From an uncultured Eubacterium sp. (GTDB taxonomy: Bacteria > Bacillota > Clostridia > Lachnospirales > Lachnospiraceae), in NCBI GenBank assembly GCA_910584645.1, contig CAJUAU010000002.1:117964-181963 (forward strand): DNA of 64,000 nt, given 5' to 3'. Shown here one piece after another: positions 17,618 to 27,056 of the stretch. Under the pieces are notes generated by a model. The model did not search any database, was not told the DNA's origin, and worked only from the letters and a program-made list of their open reading frames with translations. The translations under genes and the position numbers were made by a program. Positions within the stretch are counted from its first letter, which is position 1. Each line of letters begins with the position of its first letter.

Positions 17618-17630
17618 TTTGGTCACTCCT

Positions 17631-19373
17631 TTATCCAGTTTTTTCTAATATAAGTATCAGTTTATCTTCCAGAATATTTATAGTTTTACCGGGATCTATA
17701 TTCTGGCTCTTGACCAGATAATTTTCCTTCGATCCTTTGATCTTTTTCACTGAAATATTTAACATTTTACATTGTTTCAAAGCATCCACAGCCTTCATTC
17801 CTCTTAAGTCAGGAACTTCCGTCTCATAGTCTGATCTCTTCCCCAGCGAAACCTCCACCGGAACTGGCTGCAAAGCGTCCAGAATCTCTCCCGCAGCACA
17901 CCCTGCATAGCCTACCACTTTTCCTTTTTCTACATTTTCACTATAACATTCTTTTTTCTTTAAAGTAATTCCTTTGGATTTCCATTCTCCCTCTATCTCC
18001 TCATAGGTTTTTCCTGGTTCCAGTTCTGGCAGAGTAATCCTTTCCCTGCTGCTTACAGTCAGAGTGACGGCCACATCTGGAGAAATGCTGCTTCCTTGCT
18101 CAGGATTTTGATATTCCACCTTTCCATCGGCATCCGGGATGTAAATATACTGCACCATAATATGTTTTACTCCACACCGGCTTAAGAGTTCTTTCGCTTC
18201 ATCCTCACTCTTTCCCGTAGCATCTGCCATTTTTATGTTTGTTGCCACAACTGCCACATCTTTCTGTGCCATCCATGCTGCACCGACGCCGAATGTGAGA
18301 ATCAGAATACAGGCAGATATCAGCAGTGCTATTCTCTTTTTTGTAAAAAAACGGGATTTTATTTCTATATCCCCCTCAAACACCGTTGTCTCCACAGTCC
18401 ATTCGGCAGGTTGAAAATTTTCTCCCCCCAGCGCCTCCATAAAATCTCTGGCATTCTGGATCCGGTATCTGCTCTCAACATTCAGACTTGTCATAATGGC
18501 TGCTTCTGCTTCCGAAGGGAGCTCCACTCCCAGTTCCGAAGGAATGACAAGATTATCCTCCCTAAGCCGGTCAATGGAAGCAGTTGGTTTTATACCTGTG
18601 ATCATACGATAAAACAAAGCACCTACCTCGTACATATCCGTCCAAGCGCCCTGTTTTCCATCCAGGCTGTATTGTTCTACTGGAGCATATCCTACTTTTA
18701 AAAGAATCTCTGTGTTGTCATCTTTTCCACGGGCTGCGTGCCTGGCTGCACCAAAATCAATAAGCTTTACCACCTTATCGGTAGTCACAAACACATTATC
18801 CGGTGCAATATCCCGATGTAAAATACCATTCATATGCACATTCCGCAAAATGTACAATACCGACAATACCAGTTCCCTGGCTTCCTCATAAGGAATCTTT
18901 CCACCATGTTCTTTGAGAAGGGTCAGCAAGTCTTTCCCCTCCAGATATTCCATGATGATATACCCAGTACCATTCTCATAAAAATAGTTATAAATATATA
19001 CGATTCCCGGAATATGGCTGAGACGGGCCAGATGTTTCGCTTCTTTCAAAAACTGCTCCAGGCCATTATTAAAACGATCTGCTGCCTCACTGTTTTCCAC
19101 CGTAACATAAATACCGTCCTCTCCGCGTCCTGCCAGCTTTTTAGGAAAAAATTCTTTCACCGCGATCTTTCGGTTTAACTGTCCATCCAGTCCGATATAA
19201 GTCACACCAAATCCACCATTTCCGATGGCGCGTCCCACAATATATCTTCCCTGCAGGACTGTCCCCATCGGCAGTAGGTTTTCCTTATTCTGCCCGGTCT
19301 GTGCAAATCCGCAATAAGGACAGGTCTTCTGTACTTCATCGATCTGTTCCATACACCCCATACAATAGATCAT
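17631..19373 (-). CDS. Zinc-ribbon transmembrane Ser/Thr kinase with PASTA-like exterior
   Basis: About 580 residues: zinc ribbon (CMGC...CPYC, 4-21), complete kinase domain (GNGGFGVTY, AVKEFF with K73, HRDIAPDN, LIDFGAAR, GYAPVEQYS), one transmembrane helix near residues 345-367 and an exterior of about 215 residues. The exterior has repeats typical of PASTA modules (GKSEDEAKELLSRCGV, PDLRGMKAVDALKQCKM, PEQGSSISPDVAVTLTVS). PASTA domains of PrkC/PknB bind peptidoglycan fragments, so this is a likely wall sensor. Two adjacent ATGs are possible; 19373 has the better spacing to GGAGG. Unlike PrkC of Bacillus, it is not linked to a ribosome-biogenesis locus. Confidence 0.9.
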   Translation of the reverse strand: MIYCMGCMEQIDEVQKTCPYCGFAQTGQNKENLLPMGTVLQGRYIVGRAIGNGGFGVTYIGLDGQLNRKIAVKEFFPKKLAGRGEDGIYVTVENSEAADRFNNGLEQFLKEAKHLARLSHIPGIVYIYNYFYENGTGYIIMEYLEGKDLLTLLKEHGGKIPYEEARELVLSVLYILRNVHMNGILHRDIAPDNVFVTTDKVVKLIDFGAARHAARGKDDNTEILLKVGYAPVEQYSLDGKQGAWTDMYEVGALFYRMITGIKPTASIDRLREDNLVIPSELGVELPSEAEAAIMTSLNVESRYRIQNARDFMEALGGENFQPAEWTVETTVFEGDIEIKSRFFTKKRIALLISACILILTFGVGAAWMAQKDVAVVATNIKMADATGKSEDEAKELLSRCGVKHIMVQYIYIPDADGKVEYQNPEQGSSISPDVAVTLTVSSRERITLPELEPGKTYEEIEGEWKSKGITLKKKECYSENVEKGKVVGYAGCAAGEILDALQPVPVEVSLGKRSDYETEVPDLRGMKAVDALKQCKMLNISVKKIKGSKENYLVKSQNIDPGKTINILEDKLILILEKTG

Positions 19374-19394
19374 CATTTCCTCCTGTAAACCAAA

Positions 19395-21506
19395 TTACAT
19401 ACCTATAGTACTATCCTGTTGATTCTTATCTGGAGCTGGCGTTGGCTGCGGTTGACTTGGCACCTGTGGCTGACTTGGTACCTGCGGTCTTGTGGTGACC
19501 ACCGGCTTGCTGCCCATACTCAGATGTATTGTCACAATATCTCCCGCCCTGGCAAACCGATCCCCGTTCCTTCCTGGGTAGATAACGCTGTAGATCGTAC
19601 CTTTGGGGCAGGTATTGCTGTATGTATCAGCCAAAACTTTCGTCTCTACACCAGCTTCCTTAAATGTCCTGATCAATTCTGTGGGATCATCTCCCGCCTT
19701 ATAATTCAATACTTTTCCGCAATAATATACCTCCAGAGGCTTTTTCGCTGAAATTCTGACGGTCCCGCTCTGTGACTGCTTCACCACTTTCTGTAGTTCC
19801 ATTCCCACTCCATACACAGGAATCGGTTGATATCCAAGATTTTTCAGTTCTTTTAACGTGACCTCACCAGTTGCACTCTTTATCTTTTCCACCTCATGGA
19901 TTGTCTTTCCTCCCGCTGTAAAGTCAGGTATTTCAAAATCAAAATTGCTTTCATCCGGCTTATAATAGCATAGCTTGATCATCTGATTCTTACCTGATTG
20001 AAAGACCGCAGAACCTTGTTCAATCTGCTCTTTTGTAATCTCCATATCATCTATAAAAACCTTTGAAATCAAATGGTAGCCCTTTTTTTCTTCCGATATA
20101 TCCTCTTCCACTTCATATTGGATGTTATATTTTTTCAGGCGATCAACAATCTCATCGTATTTCTTTTGATCAATCCAGTCATTTGGTATCGTCAGCTTAC
20201 TATTTCCACCACTGACGCTCAATACCACTGTGGTATCCTTATCGACGGCCTTCCCCTGTTCCACGGACTGCATCCAAATGGTTCCCTCTGGATCCTCCGT
20301 ATCCGGTATATACTGCACCCGACAGTTTGCTCCTAGTTTTTCCACAGAAATTTTTGCCTGCTCTGCATCCATGTCATAGGTATCGATCATTGCTGCCGTC
20401 TGACTGACAATCGTATTTGAGCCTTTACTTTTATAGATCAATATGCTCCCGGCAATGATAACACACACCAGACCGGCAATCATTCCTTTTGCCCACACTG
20501 GGAACTTTCCTGTCTCCAGTTTTGCCCTTTTTTCAACTCTTCTTTTTACATTCTCCGACAAAAGCTCTTTTAAGAACTGTTCCGCCGATGCCGTCCGGTT
20601 TTCCCTGAATACGTTCAAAGCATTCAGAATCGCGTTTTCAGAAGCTTTTGATAATGAAACACCAAATTCAGAAGGCGCTTTCAGATTGTCGATCATCGCC
20701 CGTTCCACAGATTCCTCTGGTACGGCCCCCGTCAGCATCCGGTACATCAGGGCTGCCGACGCATAAACATCCGACCAGGGACCCTTTTCTCCCATGCTGC
20801 GGTACTGTTCTTCTGGCGCATATCCTGGTTTTAAAATAATTGCCAGACTTTTTGAATTAGAGGTTGTGGAATATTTGGCAGCGCCAAAATTAATTAATTT
20901 TACCTCACCAGACTGTGAAATCATCACATTTTCCGGTGAAATATCATAATGCATTACATGGTGCTCATGGATCTGGGTCAGTCCCTCCAGCAGCGGACGG
21001 AGAATTTCCATTGCTTCTGAAAATTCATACTTTTTCCCTGTCTCCAGAATCTCTTTTAAGTTCTGACCTTCCAGATATTCATGAACGATATATCCAGTTT
21101 CGTTCTCTGCTATACAATCATATACTCTGGCAATGCCTTTCAAATCTGTCAGATGTTCAATAGTGTTTCCCTCATTAAGAAATGTACTAAGCCCTTCCTC
21201 ATACTGTTCAAGAGCATCTCCGGAATAAATCGTAACTTCGGTATCTCCTTTTGCCCGGGTAGAGAAATCACTGGGAAGATATTCCCGGATCACAGCCTTA
21301 CGGCTATGTTCGGCATCCCAGCCAAGATACGTTACACAGTACCCGCCATAGTCCAGAACCCTGCCTGCAATATATCTGCCCCCGATCACTGTACCTGGAT
21401 CAAGATAATAGGATTCCTGGTCCAGCGATGTCTCATCGTATCCGCAGAGCGGGCACCTTTGGTGCTGATCCTCGATTTCATTCATACAGCCCATACATAA
21501 TCTCAT
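19395..21506 (-). CDS. Zinc-ribbon transmembrane pseudokinase with PASTA-like exterior
   Basis: A 703-residue paralogue of the neighbouring PASTA kinase: zinc ribbon (CMGC...CPLC, 4-21), kinase-like domain, membrane helix near 338-358 and a long exterior with three or more PASTA-like repeats ending in a Pro/Gln tail. Three catalytic sites are lost: the ATP-binding Lys is R74 (AVIREYLP), HRD is HYD (186-188), and the DFG Asp is Asn (LINFGAAK, N206). The Gly-loop is also altered (LDYGGYCVTY). The rest of the fold, including GYAPEEQY, is kept and the frame is open, so it is a maintained pseudokinase rather than a decayed gene. A sensor or allosteric partner role for the next kinase is inferred. 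Start after AGGAGG. Confidence 0.88.
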   Translation of the reverse strand: MRLCMGCMNEIEDQHQRCPLCGYDETSLDQESYYLDPGTVIGGRYIAGRVLDYGGYCVTYLGWDAEHSRKAVIREYLPSDFSTRAKGDTEVTIYSGDALEQYEEGLSTFLNEGNTIEHLTDLKGIARVYDCIAENETGYIVHEYLEGQNLKEILETGKKYEFSEAMEILRPLLEGLTQIHEHHVMHYDISPENVMISQSGEVKLINFGAAKYSTTSNSKSLAIILKPGYAPEEQYRSMGEKGPWSDVYASAALMYRMLTGAVPEESVERAMIDNLKAPSEFGVSLSKASENAILNALNVFRENRTASAEQFLKELLSENVKRRVEKRAKLETGKFPVWAKGMIAGLVCVIIAGSILIYKSKGSNTIVSQTAAMIDTYDMDAEQAKISVEKLGANCRVQYIPDTEDPEGTIWMQSVEQGKAVDKDTTVVLSVSGGNSKLTIPNDWIDQKKYDEIVDRLKKYNIQYEVEEDISEEKKGYHLISKVFIDDMEITKEQIEQGSAVFQSGKNQMIKLCYYKPDESNFDFEIPDFTAGGKTIHEVEKIKSATGEVTLKELKNLGYQPIPVYGVGMELQKVVKQSQSGTVRISAKKPLEVYYCGKVLNYKAGDDPTELIRTFKEAGVETKVLADTYSNTCPKGTIYSVIYPGRNGDRFARAGDIVTIHLSMGSKPVVTTRPQVPSQPQVPSQPQPTPAPDKNQQDSTIGM

Positions 21507-21518
21507 ATGTAGTTCCTC

Positions 21519-23675
21519 CTATATGTTCCAACAAATCACATTACTACTTGTCTTGGATTTATCCTTTCCTTTTTTATCCGCGGATATATAAAAATAATAT
21601 TTTTTCCCTGACAATGGAATCCACGTTTTATTACCCTTAGGAATTGACTTCACACTGGCTTTCCATTTTTTCCCAGAGTATATGGAATATCTTTTCTTAT
21701 CCGGTTTATAAAATAAGTAAAATGCTTTTGTAACTCCCACGATCTTGAACTGTACCCCTCGTTTATTTTTATATCTTTTTCCCCCATTCACAACAAATTT
21801 CTTTCCTGTCAGATGCTTCATATACAGTGTTGGTTTTACTGTTACGTGGACTGTCCTGCTCTGTAACACCTTACTGGTATCTGACCTGCTATAAAGACGA
21901 AGGATGATATCTGCCTTTCCCATCTTTATCCCCCTGATCCTGCCCGTCTGGCTCACGGATGCAATTCTGGTATTAGATGATATATATTTTACAGTATATT
22001 CACTTTTATCGTATCTTCCTGTTATGGTCTGCTCCATTTTTACTTTGGGGACATATATTCCTTTCTTTGGTTTTGATCTTACATTGCAATAGGCATAGAG
22101 TGTTATCGCGGCCTTGTCCACTACAAGCAGACTGTCCTTTGGAACTGGAGACTGGGCAGGAGACGATGCCTGGGGCGGGGCCCCAGTAATAACCGGTGGC
22201 AGCGCTGGGGTAATGGTAGGTTTCGGTGTACTTGCCGGCGTTATCGTTGGTGTCGGCTTAACTGTTGGTTCCGGCGTGCCTGTCGGTGTTATTGTTGGCG
22301 TCGGCGTTGGTCCCGGTGTGCCTGTCGGTGTTACCGTCGGCGTTGGTTCCGGCGTACCTGTCGGCGTTACCGTTGGTGTCGGTATTGGTTCCGGTGTACT
22401 TGTCGGCTTTACCGTCGGCGTTGGTTCTGGCGTGCCTGTCGGTGTTACCGTCGGCATTGGTTCCGGTGTGCTTGTTGGCGGGTTTGTCGGCTTTATCGTT
22501 GGCGGTGGCGGTGAACATGTTTTAAAAGAAAACTTTAATTTCAGAGTACTGCCATTCACCTCGATAACCGCATTTTCAATTACTTCCCCATTCAAAGAGA
22601 TCACTATATTTTGCGAAAATTGAAACCCCGATGGCGCATTGCACTCTAACATCGCCCAATACTCTGTATCAAACCGGGCTATTGTTCCAGGATTTAAGGT
22701 AGTTTCACCAGACTTCCATGTGATCTGTGTTTTTTGGGCTTCTATGCCGTCGAAAATCCACTCCGCTTCCTGGACCAGGACCTTATTTGGCTCTGGTACT
22801 GCAATGGAGATCTGTGCCTTGTCAATTGATTGTATCTCCGACGTCTTTCCCTTAATGGTGACAGTGATCGTTACAGTAAAAATATTTCCTTCTCTCTGTA
22901 TATTTTGTGACATCCCAATATCATCGGGAATATCATATTGGTCCAGATCCTGAATGGTTCCCTGGCATGTAATTTTTAGATCTTCTGTACTCTGAGGATT
23001 ATATTCACGATAAACCTGCTCTTTCCAGCTATTACTCCACTCAACCGCAGCATCTGGAAAGGCGGTAGCTGGTGCTCCTTCTGTTATAATATCTGCCTTT
23101 ACCTCCTTCAGTTTGGGTTCTATTTTATTTATTATCTCACCTGCCTCATTGCAATGCTCAACCTCTATGGAGGGTTCCGGAACCTGAATGGAGCTGATTG
23201 TTCTCCTGGGAGTTTGAAATTGACAGGATACTATATGATTTTCATCCATTCCCACAACATTTCCGTTTACTTCTACAGATACATCCTGGCTGAATTCAAA
23301 ATTTTCTTTTAACATTATATGAATATCCGCCGTATACTCTCTCCCATATTCTACCTTCTGTGCTGCCTGTATTTCCTGATCTCCAACCCTCCATGTTATG
23401 GACTCAACTTCTACCCCAATAATTTCAATCCCTGGCGTTTCGACCTGCGGGGTCTCATTAGACGGGTAGTCTCCTTTGATAGTTTTTAAGGATATCTGGT
23501 TTTTGCCGGGAAATTCCTCCCCGGGCATTAAGTCCGGGACTTCCAGTTGAACCAGATCAATCTTGATCTTAGACCGGCTCTCTCCCCTTGCCTCTATCCC
23601 ATCTATATGCAGCATTCCAATCATTACCGCACATATCAGCCAGAAAGCAATTCTCTTCTTCGTTCCGTATTTCAT
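21519..23675 (-). CDS. Secreted Pro/Thr-rich repeat protein with Ig-like domains
   Basis: A 718-residue exported protein: signal peptide (about 1-30, ending IDGIEARG), an N-terminal region of about 360 residues with several beta-rich repeats (VQVEVPxL-type blocks and paired KLKFSFKT, EVNGNVVG strands), a Pro/Thr linker at about 395-500 built from PTPTVTPTGTPEP units, then a Big2-like Ig domain (RIASVSQTGRIRGIKMGKADI) and a basic Tyr/Lys-rich C-terminal domain. No LPXTG sortase signal or C-terminal membrane helix is present, so attachment is unclear; the basic C-terminus could bind wall polymers. It sits between kinase genes in the operon, and may be a ligand, substrate or pilus-associated protein. 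ATG follows GAAAGGAAG. Confidence 0.8.
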   Translation of the reverse strand: MKYGTKKRIAFWLICAVMIGMLHIDGIEARGESRSKIKIDLVQLEVPDLMPGEEFPGKNQISLKTIKGDYPSNETPQVETPGIEIIGVEVESITWRVGDQEIQAAQKVEYGREYTADIHIMLKENFEFSQDVSVEVNGNVVGMDENHIVSCQFQTPRRTISSIQVPEPSIEVEHCNEAGEIINKIEPKLKEVKADIITEGAPATAFPDAAVEWSNSWKEQVYREYNPQSTEDLKITCQGTIQDLDQYDIPDDIGMSQNIQREGNIFTVTITVTIKGKTSEIQSIDKAQISIAVPEPNKVLVQEAEWIFDGIEAQKTQITWKSGETTLNPGTIARFDTEYWAMLECNAPSGFQFSQNIVISLNGEVIENAVIEVNGSTLKLKFSFKTCSPPPPTIKPTNPPTSTPEPMPTVTPTGTPEPTPTVKPTSTPEPIPTPTVTPTGTPEPTPTVTPTGTPGPTPTPTITPTGTPEPTVKPTPTITPASTPKPTITPALPPVITGAPPQASSPAQSPVPKDSLLVVDKAAITLYAYCNVRSKPKKGIYVPKVKMEQTITGRYDKSEYTVKYISSNTRIASVSQTGRIRGIKMGKADIILRLYSRSDTSKVLQSRTVHVTVKPTLYMKHLTGKKFVVNGGKRYKNKRGVQFKIVGVTKAFYLFYKPDKKRYSIYSGKKWKASVKSIPKGNKTWIPLSGKKYYFYISADKKGKDKSKTSSNVICWNI
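22190..22500 (-). repeat. Degenerate DNA repeats encoding Pro/Thr linker
   Basis: A run of near-identical 12-45 bp blocks encodes repeated TPTGTPEPTPTVT-type units of the secreted protein. The near identity of neighbouring units suggests slippage and variable length between strains. Confidence 0.8.
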
Positions 23676-23718
23676 ACTAGATCTTCCTTTCTCTAATAAA
23701 AATGGTGACTTGTTTTTT

Positions 23719-25923
23719 CTATTTCATCTCCTCCAGGATCTCCCTGCTATACGCATTCAGATCCCTGGCGCTGGCAAAGACGGGCTTTACCTTTTCTTGG
23801 GCGATTGTCTTCAGAAGCGTATCGGAATAAGAGCTCTGGCCGCCGCTTCCGTTTTTCCATGCACCGAGATGAAGAGGAATCACTCTGCTGGTTCCAGAAT
23901 AGTACACTCCATTTTCTGTCTGGCTCATACACAGATACAAAAAGCGCTGTGCTGCCAGCTGCTTATTTTCGTCTTGAGCTAATTTTCCATTCACTGCATA
24001 GGTATCCCGGTAAATGAAAACTGCTGATCCCGCTGCTGTCACAAGCCTTCTCTGGTATTCTATTTTCTGCTCAAAATTTTGGCTGTTATAATTGTAGAGA
24101 ACCTTATTAAAATCGGTATCTGCCACCACTGCATAAATCTGCCCTTCTTTTTTTCTCTGTTGGTCACCAAGCAGGTTCATCACATTCTGGCTGCTTTTCT
24201 CTATCCACTCAGTACCTCCTGTCAGACCAAGAATATTTGTGTACGTTGTAAGGATTCCAAAGTTTTCCATTGCTGGTTCTGTGAGTGCGATGGGAGAACT
24301 CTTTAACAAAGAATTATCTTGTAGAACAAGTACCGTTCCAATGGATCTCTCATCCAAATAAACCTTCTTTTTTTGTTGTTCCGTCAATATTTCTTTAATA
24401 TCCATCTGCGCCGAATCATTCCCGGAGCCAAAAGTGTAGATACATAACGTGCGAAGTCCGAAAGGAACAGACCTCAAATCCGGATGATAAATCTTATAAC
24501 TGGATAATCCATAATAATCCTCATCTTTTAACAGTTCATACAGCTTGTGAAGCTCCAGGCTCTCCCCCTCACCAACAAAATCGGTGCAGTAAATATCCGG
24601 CTCTTTGCCCTCTTCTTTTGCTTTATCAAACTCTTCTGCGTACACATCCGCCGAGACCGCTTCACAGGAAATTAACACTTTTTCATTTCCCTCGAAGGAA
24701 TCACTATTGCTCTGAAAATCCTTGATCAAAAGTTCCATCTGCTTTCTTGCATCTTCCTGGCTCTGGCTTCCCTCGTAGGGAACCCACAACTTTAATTCAC
24801 ATTTTTCCAGAGGTGTTGAAACCACTTCATTGCCCTGTCTCACTCGTTTGACCAGAACCAATGCCACAACTATGCAGGCTGTGAGGGAAAACAATGTGAG
24901 GGATACTGCCAGTCTTCTCCTTTTTTTGAGCCGTCTGATCTTTTCTTCTGGATATTCAGCAACTCTCTTATCCTCAATGGCTTCCTGAAGATGCTCCACA
25001 CACTGAAAGCGGTATTCTGGTCGTACTGCCATTGCCTGCATGATTGCCCGGTCAAGATTAGGATCCAATTTAATCCCCAGAGAAGACGGCGGCTCCAGCG
25101 TATCTTTAACCATCCGGTCCGACGCCTCTACCGGCTTGATACCAGTAATCATTTCATAAAGAATCGCCCCCACGGAATAAATATCGGAAAAGGCTCCCTG
25201 CCTGCTTTTTGAACGATACTGCTCCGGCGGTGCATAGCCCGCCTTGATCACAACTTCTGAATATGTATTTTCTGAGTGCCCTGCAAACTGCGCAGCTCCA
25301 AAATCAAATATCTTTATGGAGCCAACACTTGTGATAAAAATATTATCTGGGCTCACATCCCTGTGGATGATCCCGGAACCATGGATCTTTTTCAGCGCCT
25401 CAATAATGGGCATGATCAGATATAACGCGGTCTCAACATCTATTCTGCCTTCCTGCTCTATATATTTTTTGAGAAGTATGCCATCAATGTATTCCATGAT
25501 GATATATGCCGTATTATTTTCCTCAAAATAATCATACACATTTACAATATCTTTTGCCTTACCAAACTGGGCAATGCTCTGTGCCTCTATGAGAAAACGT
25601 TTCAACTGCATTTCATATTCCTGCGTCTTTTCGCCGGACATTATACCGACCTGCGATTCTCCCGGCGCACGGTTGACAAGACCTGCCGGATAAAACTCCT
25701 TGATCGCTACGATCACGCCTAACACGGTATCATATGCTTTGTAGGTGATGCCAAAACCGCCAAAACCAATGCTGGTACCAACAATATAACGATTGGCAAG
25801 GATCGTTCCAGGTTCCAGATGAAACGCCTGTCCGGGCGGAGTTCCTTCGATATATCCACAGTGTGGACAGACTTCTTCCGCTCCTTTTACATTAAAACAA
25901 TTCATGCACAATTCATTTTTCAT
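23719..25923 (-). CDS. Zinc-ribbon transmembrane kinase fused to a solute-binding-protein-like ectodomain
   Basis: A 734-residue receptor kinase. The inside part has a zinc ribbon (CMNC...CPHC, 6-22) and a complete Hanks kinase: GFGGFGITY, VAIKEFYP with K75, HRDVSPDN, IFDFGAAQ, GYAPPEQY. A basic stretch and membrane helix follow (about 332-358). The exterior of about 370 residues resembles an ABC-transporter solute-binding protein of family 1: ELKLWVPYEG start, a segment like EPDIYCTDF, a hinge-like RSVPFGLRTLCIYTFG and a late SAVFIYRDTYAVNG block. It lacks a lipobox because it is tethered by the helix. A role as solute-sensing kinase is inferred; the fold call needs structure prediction. ATG follows GGAGG. 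Confidence 0.85.
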   Translation of the reverse strand: MKNELCMNCFNVKGAEEVCPHCGYIEGTPPGQAFHLEPGTILANRYIVGTSIGFGGFGITYKAYDTVLGVIVAIKEFYPAGLVNRAPGESQVGIMSGEKTQEYEMQLKRFLIEAQSIAQFGKAKDIVNVYDYFEENNTAYIIMEYIDGILLKKYIEQEGRIDVETALYLIMPIIEALKKIHGSGIIHRDVSPDNIFITSVGSIKIFDFGAAQFAGHSENTYSEVVIKAGYAPPEQYRSKSRQGAFSDIYSVGAILYEMITGIKPVEASDRMVKDTLEPPSSLGIKLDPNLDRAIMQAMAVRPEYRFQCVEHLQEAIEDKRVAEYPEEKIRRLKKRRRLAVSLTLFSLTACIVVALVLVKRVRQGNEVVSTPLEKCELKLWVPYEGSQSQEDARKQMELLIKDFQSNSDSFEGNEKVLISCEAVSADVYAEEFDKAKEEGKEPDIYCTDFVGEGESLELHKLYELLKDEDYYGLSSYKIYHPDLRSVPFGLRTLCIYTFGSGNDSAQMDIKEILTEQQKKKVYLDERSIGTVLVLQDNSLLKSSPIALTEPAMENFGILTTYTNILGLTGGTEWIEKSSQNVMNLLGDQQRKKEGQIYAVVADTDFNKVLYNYNSQNFEQKIEYQRRLVTAAGSAVFIYRDTYAVNGKLAQDENKQLAAQRFLYLCMSQTENGVYYSGTSRVIPLHLGAWKNGSGGQSSYSDTLLKTIAQEKVKPVFASARDLNAYSREILEEMK

Positions 25924-25952
25924 AGCAACCTCCGCTCATATGAAATCTGTGA

Positions 25953-27056
25953 TCACTCCAGTATAAAACGATTTGCCTCGTCCCCAATGTCAATCGTTGA
26001 ACCCGGTTCGAGCATAACCTTCATATTCTGCGGCAGACAGTCGGAACTTCCATTTTTAAATGTGCCTGTGCTGGAGTAATCAACAAGCACAAACATCTTT
26101 GCCTGGGGATCATAGCTGACTTCACAATGTTTTCTGCTTACCTTTGTACTGTTTTCATCATAAATCAGATTTACCCTGGAAGGATCTCTGCCAATACTGA
26201 TTGTTTCATTCTGAAGCGGTATCTCTGCCCCCTCATACATTCCACAAAGCCCTCTCATGATTCCCCTGGGCTGCTCCGGTTCTGCCTCCGTCATCCCGCT
26301 ATCATTTTGGGCCGGTGGGATACTCCATCCGACAGGCGGCTTGGGCATCGGCGGTATACTTGTCTTGATTTTATCGTTTTCCGGCTTCTGATCCTTTTCC
26401 CTCTTTTCACTAATACCACACAAAACGGCCAGAACAAGTGCCAGCGTACTCAGGAACAGAATAATGAAGAAGCCAATTCCAGGCGCCACAAAATAACTGA
26501 GAATATCTGAATTTCCCCCAATAGCCGCCATAGAAGACTGAAGCATGGAAAGCTCCTCTCCAAACGCGCCATCCAACATAGCATGCATTTTCGCGTATAT
26601 CATCATGTTGACCGCCAGCACACAGATTCCAAACAAAAAACTGATTGCCGACAGAAAAATAAAAGGCAGCTTACTTTTACAAACAATCCCCGTGATCCCA
26701 CCGGCAATACGCACCAGTAAAGGCACAAGAAACAGCAGCAGGATAAACAGGGGCAATCTATATTTCATTTCTTCATAATTTCCAATGCCCAGCATGGAAA
26801 CGGTATCTGCCACCTGCTCCATATTTCCCTGAGCTGTGAAGCGAAGGAGATCAAACTGACTCACTCCCTCTCTTTTCTGCAGCATTTCTGCAATAGAAGA
26901 AATATTGGGCTCTAAATCAATTTCTATTTGTTCCTCACTCAGTCCCATCTCCGATAAGAGCATGGAATTTGCCTTATAAAATGGAAGAAACAAACACAAA
27001 ATATGCGCCAGCAGCAAGATTGAACCAATGATCCGAAATATCTTTTTATTTAACAT
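25953..27056 (-). CDS. Multi-pass membrane protein with C-terminal FHA domain
   Basis: About 367 residues. Hydrophobic segments near residues 7-27, 100-120, 125-150 and 185-215 anchor it in the membrane; a Pro-rich linker leads to a C-terminal cytoplasmic FHA domain with SIGRDPSRVN, VSRKHCEV and STGTFKNGS. FHA domains bind phospho-Thr peptides, so it can recruit kinase-modified partners to the membrane. The start at 27056 overlaps the preceding FHA gene by 11 bp and has a GAGGAAAAGG site inside that gene; longer starts would duplicate its end. It closes the second PP2C-FHA-membrane FHA triplet. Confidence 0.85.
   Translation of the reverse strand: MLNKKIFRIIGSILLLAHILCLFLPFYKANSMLLSEMGLSEEQIEIDLEPNISSIAEMLQKREGVSQFDLLRFTAQGNMEQVADTVSMLGIGNYEEMKYRLPLFILLLFLVPLLVRIAGGITGIVCKSKLPFIFLSAISFLFGICVLAVNMMIYAKMHAMLDGAFGEELSMLQSSMAAIGGNSDILSYFVAPGIGFFIILFLSTLALVLAVLCGISEKREKDQKPENDKIKTSIPPMPKPPVGWSIPPAQNDSGMTEAEPEQPRGIMRGLCGMYEGAEIPLQNETISIGRDPSRVNLIYDENSTKVSRKHCEVSYDPQAKMFVLVDYSSTGTFKNGSSDCLPQNMKVMLEPGSTIDIGDEANRFILE

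Noticed and set aside
22190..22500. Repeat cluster considered as CRISPR or non-coding repeats
   Set aside because: The units are contiguous without unique spacers and encode an in-frame Pro/Thr linker of a secreted protein.
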